Notes under the pieces: generated by a model
The model's input: the letters and a program-made list of their open reading frames with translations, nothing else
Told to the model about the DNA's origin: nothing
Databases searched by the model: none
Source: an uncultured Mycoplasmatota bacterium
GTDB taxonomy: Bacteria > Bacillota_I > Bacilli_A > RF39 > UBA660
Length of the DNA stretch: 50,275 nucleotides
Direction of reading: 5' to 3'
Assembly: GCA_946497955.1 (NCBI GenBank)
Contig: CAMMMH010000009.1
Coordinates: forward strand, 1-50,275
In this document: positions 8,966 through 18,031 of the stretch, one piece after another
How positions within the stretch are numbered: the stretch's first letter is position 1
Layout: each line of letters opens with the position of its first letter
Program-made: the position numbers and the translations under genes

Positions 8966-9964
8966 GTGGGTGATAGAATGCAAATTTCAAATAAATTTGA
9001 ATCGTTGAAAACTGAATCTAATGTTGAGTTTAATTATAGTAATTTGGGAAAAGAATACACGGTACAAATTGTCTATCCTAATGATATCAGTAATTATAAT
9101 ATTCCATATATTTTAGTTTTGCCGAAAAACATGAAAGAAAATTGTATTTTGGCTGTTGAAGCAAATAATTTGGAAACTGAAAATAGTGACGATTTATTGA
9201 ATAATGGCCTACTTACCGCACATAAATTAGTTCAACAACTAAAAGACAATGATAATCCAGTCCTTATTCCAATAGTCCCAAGCGTAAAAAATGGAACACC
9301 TTATTATCAACAATTATCAAAAGAATGTTTTTCAATTCCTAGTACTCATCCATTTTATAGAATAGATTTACAAGTTCTAAATATTATAAATGAAGTTAAG
9401 CAGAATCTTTCTGATAAAATAAATCTAAGAGATAAAATTTTTTTAAATGGATATTCATCATCAGGAGTATTTGCTCAACGATTTGCTTTATTACATCCAG
9501 AAATTGTAGATACATTATGTGTTGGTGGAGCTAGTGGTAGTATTCCAGTACCAATTTTGGAATTAGGATATCCTCTTGGAATAGCAGATTATTATGAAAT
9601 AACTGAAAAACAATTTGATTTAGAAGTTTACTCACAAATTAAATTTAGATATTATATAGGACAATTTGAAGATAAAAGAAAAGCTTCCGAAAGATATGAT
9701 GAGAGTGGTAATTTTGCACCAATGCATGATATGAGTTATTTTGATAGAAGTGTACCAACTCCCATCGGACACAAACAAAGAGCTATGTTCGGAACAAATC
9801 TCTTGGAAAGATCAAATAAACAGATAACATTAATGAAGGAGATGGGAATGGACATCGAACAGCAAATTTTTGAAGGAAGAACCCATAATAATTACAATGG
9901 AATCGGGGTAAATGAATTAGGAGATGAGTATGTAAATCATATTTATAATCAATCAGCTGCTTAA
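8966..9964 (+). CDS. Alpha/beta hydrolase (esterase/PHB-depolymerase-like)
   Basis: Nucleophile elbow GYSSSG, followed by FAQRFALLHPEIVDTLCVGGASG. Confidence 0.7.
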   Translation: MGDRMQISNKFESLKTESNVEFNYSNLGKEYTVQIVYPNDISNYNIPYILVLPKNMKENCILAVEANNLETENSDDLLNNGLLTAHKLVQQLKDNDNPVLIPIVPSVKNGTPYYQQLSKECFSIPSTHPFYRIDLQVLNIINEVKQNLSDKINLRDKIFLNGYSSSGVFAQRFALLHPEIVDTLCVGGASGSIPVPILELGYPLGIADYYEITEKQFDLEVYSQIKFRYYIGQFEDKRKASERYDESGNFAPMHDMSYFDRSVPTPIGHKQRAMFGTNLLERSNKQITLMKEMGMDIEQQIFEGRTHNNYNGIGVNELGDEYVNHIYNQSAA

Positions 9965-10043
9965 AATAAAAAGTTGTAGATAACTTCCTCAACGGCACCA
10001 GATTGATAGATAACTCGAACCTGGGGTTTGAGATTAACATAAA

Positions 10044-10079
10044 AAAGATATCAAAAGTTAAACGCTGATATCTTTTTGT
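10044..10079. terminator. Terminator
   Basis: aaaaagatatca...tgatatcttttt hairpin. Confidence 0.6.
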
Positions 10080-10131
10080 CATTTTAGAAAACACACTTGC
10101 ACACTGAAATTATCAATGTACAAGTGAAAAT

Positions 10132-10650
10132 CTATTTTTCCTTTTTATTAAGCATAGTTTTGATTAATTTTCTAATACCTTTTTCTTGCTCAAATCCAGC
10201 TGGGAAATCCACACCTTTTGGTAATTCCATTTTTATGTGTCCTTGTTTAAACCATAAAACATCTCTTAATGAGTACATTTTAAAATCAAGCAATTCACAT
10301 TGAGATACCATATTCATATTTTCTTTTCTTTCTTCTAGTGTCAAAGAGTTAAATCTCTGTGCAATACTATTTTTTTCTTCAGCAATACTTTGACCTAATG
10401 TAATAGTTTCTTCTTCTGATAAATCTTTAACTTCATTATAATCTATCATCCAATCAATACCCTTAAAAAATTCAATTTCTTCTGGTGCATCAAATTCGAC
10501 AAATTCATATCTATTGCTATCATCAATAATAACTATCCCACTACCAAAAACTTTCATAAATATAGATGCTGGTATTGCTAGATCAGTTTGATTCAAATAG
10601 GCAATATCATTTTTTTGAACATATACTGCGCTATCAGTAATTATTTTCAT
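10132..10650 (-). CDS. Hypothetical protein
   Basis: 172-aa ORF. Confidence 0.65.
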   Translation of the reverse strand: MKIITDSAVYVQKNDIAYLNQTDLAIPASIFMKVFGSGIVIIDDSNRYEFVEFDAPEEIEFFKGIDWMIDYNEVKDLSEEETITLGQSIAEEKNSIAQRFNSLTLEERKENMNMVSQCELLDFKMYSLRDVLWFKQGHIKMELPKGVDFPAGFEQEKGIRKLIKTMLNKKEK

Positions 10651-10709
10651 ATACTAAAACCTCCCTTAATTGAGTTATATAATATCATAATTTAAGGTAA
10701 ATTTCTATA

Positions 10710-10757
10710 TTTATAACTAAAATAATTACACAATTTATAACTAAAATAATTACACAA
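10710..10757. repeat. Two tandem copies of a 24-bp unit
   Basis: tttataactaaaataattacacaa repeated exactly. Confidence 0.9.
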
Positions 10758-10758
10758 G

Positions 10759-11721
10759 CTAACTAACTACTTCTAAACCTAGTAGTTCTATTTTATTAGA
10801 CAAAAGCTCTTTATTATTATCTATATCTTTTGATAAATCAGTAGATAAATATTTCTTTAAATCATCTGGAAATACAGTTACTACAGACTTTCCACCACTT
10901 AATACACTGGCTAAAAAGTTTGCACCTGAAGAAATACCTACTCCGAGTCCTAATTTACTTGCTAATATTCTACTCATATTAATGGCATCTAAATCATTAA
11001 TACTAATAACTTTATCTATTAAATTAAAGTCAACAAGTTTAGGAATAAACTCATCCCCTATCCCTTCAATCTTATGGTCACCTATAATGTTACCATCACT
11101 TAAAAGAGGCATTTTATCAGGTTCTAAAGCAATTATTTTAATATTTTTATTATACTCTTTTAATCTTTTAGCAACTCCCATTAAAGTTCCACCTGTTCCT
11201 ATACCACTAACAAAAGTATCTATTTCATTTACTTGTTCTAATATTTCTTTAGCAGTAGTTAAATAATGAGTTTCTATATTTAAGGAATTCTCAAATTGTC
11301 TTGGCAAAAATCCATTTATTTTAGAAGAAAATTCTTCACTTCTTTTAATCGCTTCCTTAAATCCTCCTTCTTCCTTACTAACTAAATATACATTAGCACT
11401 GTATAGTTTCATTATCTTTATTCTCTCTTCACTTACCCAATCTGGCATAAATATATGAACTGGATGAGAAAAATAAGCTCCTAAAGCGGCAAAAGAAATA
11501 CCTGTATTGCCACTTGTCGCTTCTACTATCGCTTGATTATCTTTTAAAACTTTTTCTTCCTTTGACTTTTTAATTATATAATAAGCAAGACGGTCTTTGA
11601 TACTACCCGTATAATTATAATACTCTAATTTGGCATAGACATAACCTTCCCTATTCTCGTAACGATACTTTATCTTAATCATAGGTGTATTACCAATTAA
11701 CTTGCTTAAATTTTCAGACAT
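10759..11721 (-). CDS. cysK: Cysteine synthase-like PLP enzyme
   Basis: LIGNTPMIKI, NYTGSIKDRLA (PLP lysine), EATSGNTGISFAALG, SGIGTGGTLMGVAKRLKE. Confidence 0.85.
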   Translation of the reverse strand: MSENLSKLIGNTPMIKIKYRYENREGYVYAKLEYYNYTGSIKDRLAYYIIKKSKEEKVLKDNQAIVEATSGNTGISFAALGAYFSHPVHIFMPDWVSEERIKIMKLYSANVYLVSKEEGGFKEAIKRSEEFSSKINGFLPRQFENSLNIETHYLTTAKEILEQVNEIDTFVSGIGTGGTLMGVAKRLKEYNKNIKIIALEPDKMPLLSDGNIIGDHKIEGIGDEFIPKLVDFNLIDKVISINDLDAINMSRILASKLGLGVGISSGANFLASVLSGGKSVVTVFPDDLKKYLSTDLSKDIDNNKELLSNKIELLGLEVVS

Positions 11722-11913
11722 AAAAGCACTTCCTATAATTATCATATAAAATATTTATTAAAAAGTGCTTAAGTATATTTTGTCTAATAGTCTATTTTTG
11801 TTATTCATTCAAGAAACACCATTAGAGTAGGTTTCTAATGATGTTTTTTGAATCTCCTTTTACCATATACTCTTCTACTAAATTATTAAATGTTTATTTA
11901 TAATCATTACCCT

Positions 11914-12384
11914 TTAATCTATTAACTCGGAATCCTGAAATAAAATTATATCTTTTAAATTATCTCTTATAAACCATAATACCTCATTATCATCATCTAT
12001 AAATATAACTTTATCATTATAATTAAGCATCTTTAAATAATTAAGTTTTAATTCTTTAGAAGTAAACGTAGGATTACTATCTTTATCAAGAATAATTCTC
12101 TTATCCTTATCAAAAAACTTAGCATATTTATCTAACCAATCATTTTTATCTTTAACTTCTCTTTTCTTCCTACAAACTGATAATATATGAAGTTCTACAT
12201 TTTTAAGACAATTCACTTTTTCTAAAGTCTTAATATTTGTCGTTAATGGTCTTTTATTAGCAAAATCTAAAGGTCTCCCAAAATCATAGGAAGCGATAAC
12301 ACCATCCATATCAACATATATAATAATTTTCTCATCTTTAGTCATCTTTTCTATTAAATTATAAAAGTACATATAATTCCTCAT
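11914..12384 (-). CDS. HAD-superfamily nucleotidase/phosphatase
   Basis: IYVDMDGVIASYD motif I, VIFIDDDNEV late acidic motif. Confidence 0.7.
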   Translation of the reverse strand: MRNYMYFYNLIEKMTKDEKIIIYVDMDGVIASYDFGRPLDFANKRPLTTNIKTLEKVNCLKNVELHILSVCRKKREVKDKNDWLDKYAKFFDKDKRIILDKDSNPTFTSKELKLNYLKMLNYNDKVIFIDDDNEVLWFIRDNLKDIILFQDSELID

Positions 12385-12425
12385 TTCTTCACTAATACAT
12401 CTATAATACTAAACTGAACATATTT

Positions 12426-13049
12426 TTATTTTTTATACTCTTTTCCATTTTCTTTAGATAATTCTATCTCCTTAATAGTTTTATCAAAAGTGTCTTTAAT
12501 CGCTTCAATTGGTACTCCTTTTTCATATAAGGAAATAACTAAGCTTGACATATTGTCTAACCCATTTTCTATCTCTTCTACATTTTCTCCAACTTTATTA
12601 TTCATAATATCATTAAAATCTATAAAATCTAGTTCACTAGTAGGCTCTACTCTATCACAGAAAAATGAACCTCCTTGACCTTCTATAACACCTATTTTAT
12701 AGTAAACTTCATTAACGCTATCTTTTATGCCATAATAAGATTGATACTCATATATATTTGGATAAATATAATTCTTATCTGCATATTCTCTTATTCCTTC
12801 AAAAAATAATGCTAAGTTCTTAACTTGTTCTAAATCATTTTTGGGTAACTCTTCAAAAAAATAAATAAAATCATCATCACAAAAATTTTCATGTTTAGCA
12901 GTAAATCTATTAAGCCAGTTCATATAATCATAACTAGAAAACAAACTTTCTAACTTAAACTTTTTTTCTTCTTTTTCCTTAAGCCATTTATCTTTATTTT
13001 TATTAACATATTCCTTTATATCTTCATCAGTAATTAACATTCTCTCCAT
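12426..13049 (-). CDS. Hypothetical protein
   Basis: 207-aa ORF, SD upstream. Confidence 0.6.
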   Translation of the reverse strand: MERMLITDEDIKEYVNKNKDKWLKEKEEKKFKLESLFSSYDYMNWLNRFTAKHENFCDDDFIYFFEELPKNDLEQVKNLALFFEGIREYADKNYIYPNIYEYQSYYGIKDSVNEVYYKIGVIEGQGGSFFCDRVEPTSELDFIDFNDIMNNKVGENVEEIENGLDNMSSLVISLYEKGVPIEAIKDTFDKTIKEIELSKENGKEYKK

Positions 13050-13306
13050 ATTAAACCTCCCATAATTACTTTAATTCATTAAAATAATTATAACTTAAAT
13101 TTTAAAAAAATACATGAATAATTAAGAAAAGTTTAGTTATTATAATAGTGTACATAAATAATATGTACAACACCAGGAAGTCTTACTACTGGTCTAAAGA
13201 GCTTTAAGCTCTTTTCTTTTTGCCAAAAATTACCCTCATAATTAGACAAATTTCTTGCATATTTTCTATTAAGATAACAAAGACTAATAGTGGAAAGGAG
13301 GAAAAA

Positions 13307-14056
13307 ATGAAAAAGATTAGTAAAATTTTATTACTATTTGTTTTAACTATTACATTATGCACTACTCTAAACGTTAAGGCTGCAACTAGTAAGACCGTTA
13401 ATAACCAGGCAGAACTAAAAGATGCTTTAAACGATAGTAATATTTCAACTATTATTCTTGGTAGTGATATTGAAACAACTGAGAAAATTAATATTCTAAG
13501 AGATGTTACTATTGATGGTAATAATAAAACTATCAAGTATATAGGAACATTTGGTTCTAGTAATAGTAGTGATAATACCGTTTGGGGAGGAATATATGTA
13601 TTACAAGTTTATAAGAGTAATGTAACTTTAAAAAATATTAAACTAACTGGTGGTAATGCAGGACTTCTTATAAATGGTGGACATGCAACTTTTGTAGGTA
13701 AAATTGATGTCTCTGGTAACGGCTTCGGTGGTATTGAACTAGGTAAAGGTAGTGGAGTTACAGAAGCACCTAAACTAACCTTAACAGATGATGCCGAGAT
13801 TATTAATACAACTGAAAGCACTGACAAACCAACACTATGGGTTCCAGATGATACAACAGGTGCAATTATAGAAATAGGTCATACCGAATTTGAGTTAAAC
13901 CCAGGAGTTGAACTTAGTCTTGATGAAATAAACGAATTAGAAGAATCTCTTGAAAACCCTGAAACAAGTGACTCACTATTATTAAATATCTTCTTCTTAT
14001 CAATCTTTGTTATTTTATCAAGTTATGCTTTTAATAAGATTCTAAATAAAGAATAA
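13307..14056 (+). CDS. Secreted parallel beta-helix-like protein with C-terminal sortase signal NPETSD
   Basis: AAAGGAGG SD, signal peptide MKKISKILLLFVLTITLCTTLNVKA, beta-helix-like repeats, NPETSD + TM + NKE tail. Confidence 0.75.
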   Translation: MKKISKILLLFVLTITLCTTLNVKAATSKTVNNQAELKDALNDSNISTIILGSDIETTEKINILRDVTIDGNNKTIKYIGTFGSSNSSDNTVWGGIYVLQVYKSNVTLKNIKLTGGNAGLLINGGHATFVGKIDVSGNGFGGIELGKGSGVTEAPKLTLTDDAEIINTTESTDKPTLWVPDDTTGAIIEIGHTEFELNPGVELSLDEINELEESLENPETSDSLLLNIFFLSIFVILSSYAFNKILNKE

Positions 14057-14062
14057 GAGAAA

Positions 14063-14782
14063 CTAGCTAGTTTCTTCTTTTTTTAACAATTTGGCATGAA
14101 CTACTACTCTTTTACCAAAGTTATCTTTACAAGTAGAAAGAGTTAATATTTTGTCACTTGTGTTCACATCAGTCTTAAAATTATAAATACTTCTTTTCAT
14201 GATAGTCTCTAAAAACTCTTTAAAATATTTATTATTACTAAAATAAGTCTTAATGTAATAACTTTCTTTATCTATAGTATAAACACTAAATATTTTAAAT
14301 GTCATTATACTTTTAGGAGTAGTTACTGTTATATAGTAATTATCTTTATTACTAAGCTTTTCTTTATCTAATAAATTATTCAAACTACCAAACATACTAT
14401 TATCAAGTCTTCCATGACCATAAATAATATTATTCTTTGATAAATTATCTAACTCGTTACGATAATCTAAAAAAATAGAACCAATCTCACTTTTCTCTTT
14501 TGTATAAGTATGATTTAAATAATAACTATTATTATTAGTCTTTACAACAGGATAACTTACTTTAGTATTATCTACTTCAATAAAACCAACTATATCAGTA
14601 TTAATTTCTTTTAATTTATCAAAATCATACTCTGCTATTTTTTCTTTAAATTCTAAATCTTTTTTATAACTATAATAGTAACTAGCAATATTATAAATTA
14701 GTATAATGATAATAATGCTACTAATTATAAAGACTAAATACCATTTTCTTTTCTTCACTTTCTTCACCTTCCTTTGATTCAT
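14063..14782 (-). CDS. srtB: Class B sortase
   Basis: N-terminal TM, NIIYGHGRLDNSMFGSL, ILTLSTCKDNFGKRVVVHAKL (His/Cys/Arg). Confidence 0.88.
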   Translation of the reverse strand: MNQRKVKKVKKRKWYLVFIISSIIIIILIYNIASYYYSYKKDLEFKEKIAEYDFDKLKEINTDIVGFIEVDNTKVSYPVVKTNNNSYYLNHTYTKEKSEIGSIFLDYRNELDNLSKNNIIYGHGRLDNSMFGSLNNLLDKEKLSNKDNYYITVTTPKSIMTFKIFSVYTIDKESYYIKTYFSNNKYFKEFLETIMKRSIYNFKTDVNTSDKILTLSTCKDNFGKRVVVHAKLLKKEETS

Positions 14783-14904
14783 TATTATTATTAGATAAAA
14801 TATGTCATATTATGTAAAAGTTTAAGTTTTTTTATTATTCTCTTTGATTTAATAAATTTTTAAGATATAATTTACTTATAATAATATTGGTAAGGAGTGA
14901 ATTT

Positions 14905-16206
14905 ATGAAGAAGAAAAAAATTATTGTTACAATAGTAATTATTGTAGCGATAGGACTATTAGTGGCAGGAGGTATTTTACTATATCAAAACTATTCTAAT
15001 AAGAATAGAATTGTAACATCATTTAACGAATTAAAGACAGCTTTGACTGAGACACTTAATCTTGATGAAAATACTACAAATACTAAAATTACCCAAACTG
15101 TAACGGGATCTACTAGATTTAATATTAATCCTATGTTAGGAAATAGTGAAGATGGTAGTGATGTTATTATTGGTAACTTAAATAATAGTACTTTTAACTA
15201 TGAGTACCGTCTTGATACTGAATCTAAAAGAATGTATATGGATGGTACATTACTATTAAATGCAACTGAACTATTAGGTATTAACTTTTATCAAGCTGAA
15301 GATATTAGTTATGTATTTTTAAGAAATATCTTTGATAAATATATTGTTATTGAAGGCAGTGATATCTTTACATATCTAGAAGAAAGTAAACAAACAAGTG
15401 ATGATATTAATTATATCTATGATAAGATAATAGAAAGTCTTGGTAATAATATTACTAGTGATGATATTAAGGTAACTAATCAAGATGGTAAGAAAAAAAT
15501 AAGTTTAGAACTTAATGAAGAAAGACTTAATGAAATTAGTGAAAATATAGTTAATGATTTAAAGAAAGATGATAAGGCTAAAGAGATTCTTGGTAATAGT
15601 TTAGATGAGTTAGAAGCTGCAAACTCTACTTTTAATTCTAATAAAAATACTACAACTACTAATAACGGTTCATTAAATTATAGTATTTTCTTAGAAAAAA
15701 ATGAAATTGTTACTTATGAATTTGCCATTAAAGATAATGATGAAAACTATAGTATAGAATTTAATAACGGAAGTGAAAAAAGCTTTATTATTAAAGAAGG
15801 AAATACCGAGAGTTTAAAAGCAGTTATTGAAGAAAGTAATGATACTACAACTATTAATCTAAGTAGTGATAATACTAATATTGGTACTATTACTATTAAT
15901 GATAATAATATTAGTCTTAGTATAGGTGATGCATCTACAGGAGTTTTAGTAAATGCTAATTTAACTAGTAGTACAGAAAATAATATTATAACAACTACAT
16001 TTAATATGGCTATATCAAGTTATGGAAGCAATATTGATGTATTAACTGTAACTGATACTAAAACAGTAACAGATGGAGTTGCAGATTTCTCTAATATTAA
16101 TCCTACAAATAACATTGATATAAATAGTTTAACAGAAACTGATATTACAACAATTCAAACAAACTTAATGACTATCTTATATAACTTCATGGGTATTGCA
16201 ATGTAA
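14905..16206 (+). CDS. Membrane-anchored extracellular protein of unknown function
   Basis: MKKKKIIVTIVIIVAIGLLVAGGILLY anchor then Asn/Thr-rich region; SD TAAGGAG. Confidence 0.7.
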   Translation: MKKKKIIVTIVIIVAIGLLVAGGILLYQNYSNKNRIVTSFNELKTALTETLNLDENTTNTKITQTVTGSTRFNINPMLGNSEDGSDVIIGNLNNSTFNYEYRLDTESKRMYMDGTLLLNATELLGINFYQAEDISYVFLRNIFDKYIVIEGSDIFTYLEESKQTSDDINYIYDKIIESLGNNITSDDIKVTNQDGKKKISLELNEERLNEISENIVNDLKKDDKAKEILGNSLDELEAANSTFNSNKNTTTTNNGSLNYSIFLEKNEIVTYEFAIKDNDENYSIEFNNGSEKSFIIKEGNTESLKAVIEESNDTTTINLSSDNTNIGTITINDNNISLSIGDASTGVLVNANLTSSTENNIITTTFNMAISSYGSNIDVLTVTDTKTVTDGVADFSNINPTNNIDINSLTETDITTIQTNLMTILYNFMGIAM

Positions 16207-16232
16207 AAGAAAAGAAGCGAAAATGCTTCTTT

Positions 16233-16727
16233 TTATTTGACTTTATATGAGTAAAAATATGATTTAGGATTTTTAATACCTTTATATTCTAGAGCGCTCC
16301 AAACTCCACTAATAACAAAATTATTCTTTAAATAAAAGTCTTTAGCTTTTTCATTTAAACTAAATGAATATAGACAAATATAATCGATGTGATTATCTTT
16401 AGCATATTTCTTTATAAAGTTTATTAAAGCTGTTCCAATACCTTTATCTTGATAACTTTTAGTAATTGCAATTTGTTTTATTTTTATATTATTAGGTGAT
16501 AGTTCAATATAAAACTTACATTCTTCATCTGGAGTAATATCTTCTTTAGATAAAGAAACATATCCCGCTACTCTATTATCTATAAATACTAATACTATTT
16601 TATCTGCATTAGTTAAATAGTCATCATCTATTAAATAACCATTAGGATAGGCATTTTCTAGATGAATACTATCAATAATATCTTTATATTTATAAAATTC
16701 GTTTTTATTTATAACTTCTATTTTCAT
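16233..16727 (-). CDS. GNAT family N-acetyltransferase
   Basis: IKQIAITKSYQDKGIGTALINFIKKYA. Confidence 0.85.
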   Translation of the reverse strand: MKIEVINKNEFYKYKDIIDSIHLENAYPNGYLIDDDYLTNADKIVLVFIDNRVAGYVSLSKEDITPDEECKFYIELSPNNIKIKQIAITKSYQDKGIGTALINFIKKYAKDNHIDYICLYSFSLNEKAKDFYLKNNFVISGVWSALEYKGIKNPKSYFYSYKVK

Positions 16728-16747
16728 AATTACCTCTTAAATGGTGT
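16716..16747. repeat. 32-bp perfect direct repeat, copy 1
   Basis: ttctattttcataattacctcttaaatggtgt; copy 2 at 17692-17723. Confidence 0.95.
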
Positions 16748-16856
16748 GAGTGTCATAGTTATCTACAACTTTTCACAAGTACAAATGATATAAATATCAC
16801 TGGCTAAATCAACTTTACAAAGCAATAGAAAAAGTAGCTATAATTTTATTGCCACT

Positions 16857-17627
16857 TTATTTTTTTATTAATGCTTTCCCCATTTCTTCCTCATAGTGCT
16901 TTTCAGCATCTTCACTAATACAATCTATAAAACCGTTTTCCATACATATTTTTATTAAATCTTCACATGATACACTATAACCTTTTGCAAATAATATATC
17001 ACCTTCAGCTCTTGCTTGACCTTTTTCATTAAATGTTGTTCCACTAGAAAAAGTAGCTCTTGGTAAATGTGTCTTTATTTTACCATCGTATTGATAAAAT
17101 TCTTTGAATTTTTAAGCTATTTTGCCATATTTATTTCTTCCATCATAAACTCGAGATAATGGTATATCTCCTTTACTAAAAGCAGTTATGCCTTGCCAAC
17201 CTTCGAATTCAGCCCAACTTTTGTCAAGCTTTTCTTCCACCATCTCGCCTTGCAGATTAAGATATTTAAAATCTTTATTTATCCATGAAACACTCCCATC
17301 TTTTCCAACAATTGCATAACCAAATTCATTAAAATCAAAGGCTACATCATATCTAAAAGGTAACAAACAATTATCTGATTCTCTTACATATGCATATTCT
17401 CCATTTGAAGTTTTAACAACTTTAAAACCATTTACAAAATTACTGTTTTCATCAACTATTTTAGATGATTTTCTAGGCCTATAATACCTAGGTAATTCAA
17501 CATGAATAGTTGTTTCAGTATCTTCTCCTTCATTTATTGTGTAGCCAATATTCCTTTTATCATTTAAATCAATAAAAATGCTACATTTACGTTTTACACT
17601 ATTGATTGTTTCTGGTATTTTCTTCAT
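16857..17627 (-). pseudogene. Hypothetical (WG-repeat-like) gene interrupted by one in-frame TAA at 17112-17114
   Basis: Same frame stays open for 84 further codons (KFKEFYQYDGKIKTHLPRATFSSGTTFNEKGQARAEGD...KALIKK*); SD AGGAGGG before ATG at 17627. Confidence 0.65.
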
Positions 17628-17691
17628 ACTTTCCCTCCTGACGAGAATATTATAACATGTTTTCAACATTTTTAATATACTTATTATCAAT

Positions 17692-17723
17692 TTCTATTTT
17701 CATAATTACCTCTTAAATGGTGT
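17692..17723. repeat. 32-bp perfect direct repeat, copy 2
   Basis: Same 32 bp as 16716-16747; overlaps the tRNA-Arg fragment 3' end. Confidence 0.95.
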
Positions 17724-17762
17724 TCACGACAGGAATTGAACCTGCGACCTTTTCCTTCGGAG
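17718..17762 (-). tRNA. 3' half of tRNA-Arg (anticodon CCG): likely attachment-site fragment
   Basis: Minus strand CTCCGAAGGAAAAGGTCGCAGGTTCAATTCCTGTCGTGAACACCA; T-arm and acceptor 3' strand present, 5' half absent. Confidence 0.7.
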
Positions 17763-18031
17763 AACTATATTTAAAATTTTAAATTTTATTTGTTTTTTTA
17801 AAACTTTGAAATATTTAAGAAAAATCAACTTGTTTTATAAAATCTTTTTTTCAAAAAATCGAAATATTTCAAGTTTTTTTAATCTCCTTTTATGAATATC
17901 GCGACAGATTCGCGACACTATAATTATAAAATCTATCCATAATTAACCCTATGCATAAACACCAATGTTTATTTAGATATTATAACAAATTATACTTTTT
18001 CTAACAATATAATTTGTCAATTTGTTATTAT

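Noticed and set aside
9988-10030. cggcaccag plus ctcgaacc/ggtttgag resembling a tRNA-Thr remnant after the hydrolase
   Set aside because: Only a 9-nt match to the tRNA 3' end; no consistent tRNA arm order.
9783-10303. Antisense/intergenic ORFs 9783-10094 (-) and 10097-10303 (+)
   Set aside because: Overlap a better-supported coding gene or a terminator; no SD, biased composition.
13146-13305. Possible second type I toxin (minus strand MQEICLIMRVIFGKKKRA) opposite a small terminator-like RNA
   Set aside because: No SD before either ATG, not a TM-like peptide; more simply a leader/terminator before the sortase substrate gene.
13204-13827. ORFs 13204-13536 (-) and 13609-13827 (-)
   Set aside because: Antisense shadows of the secreted sortase substrate gene.
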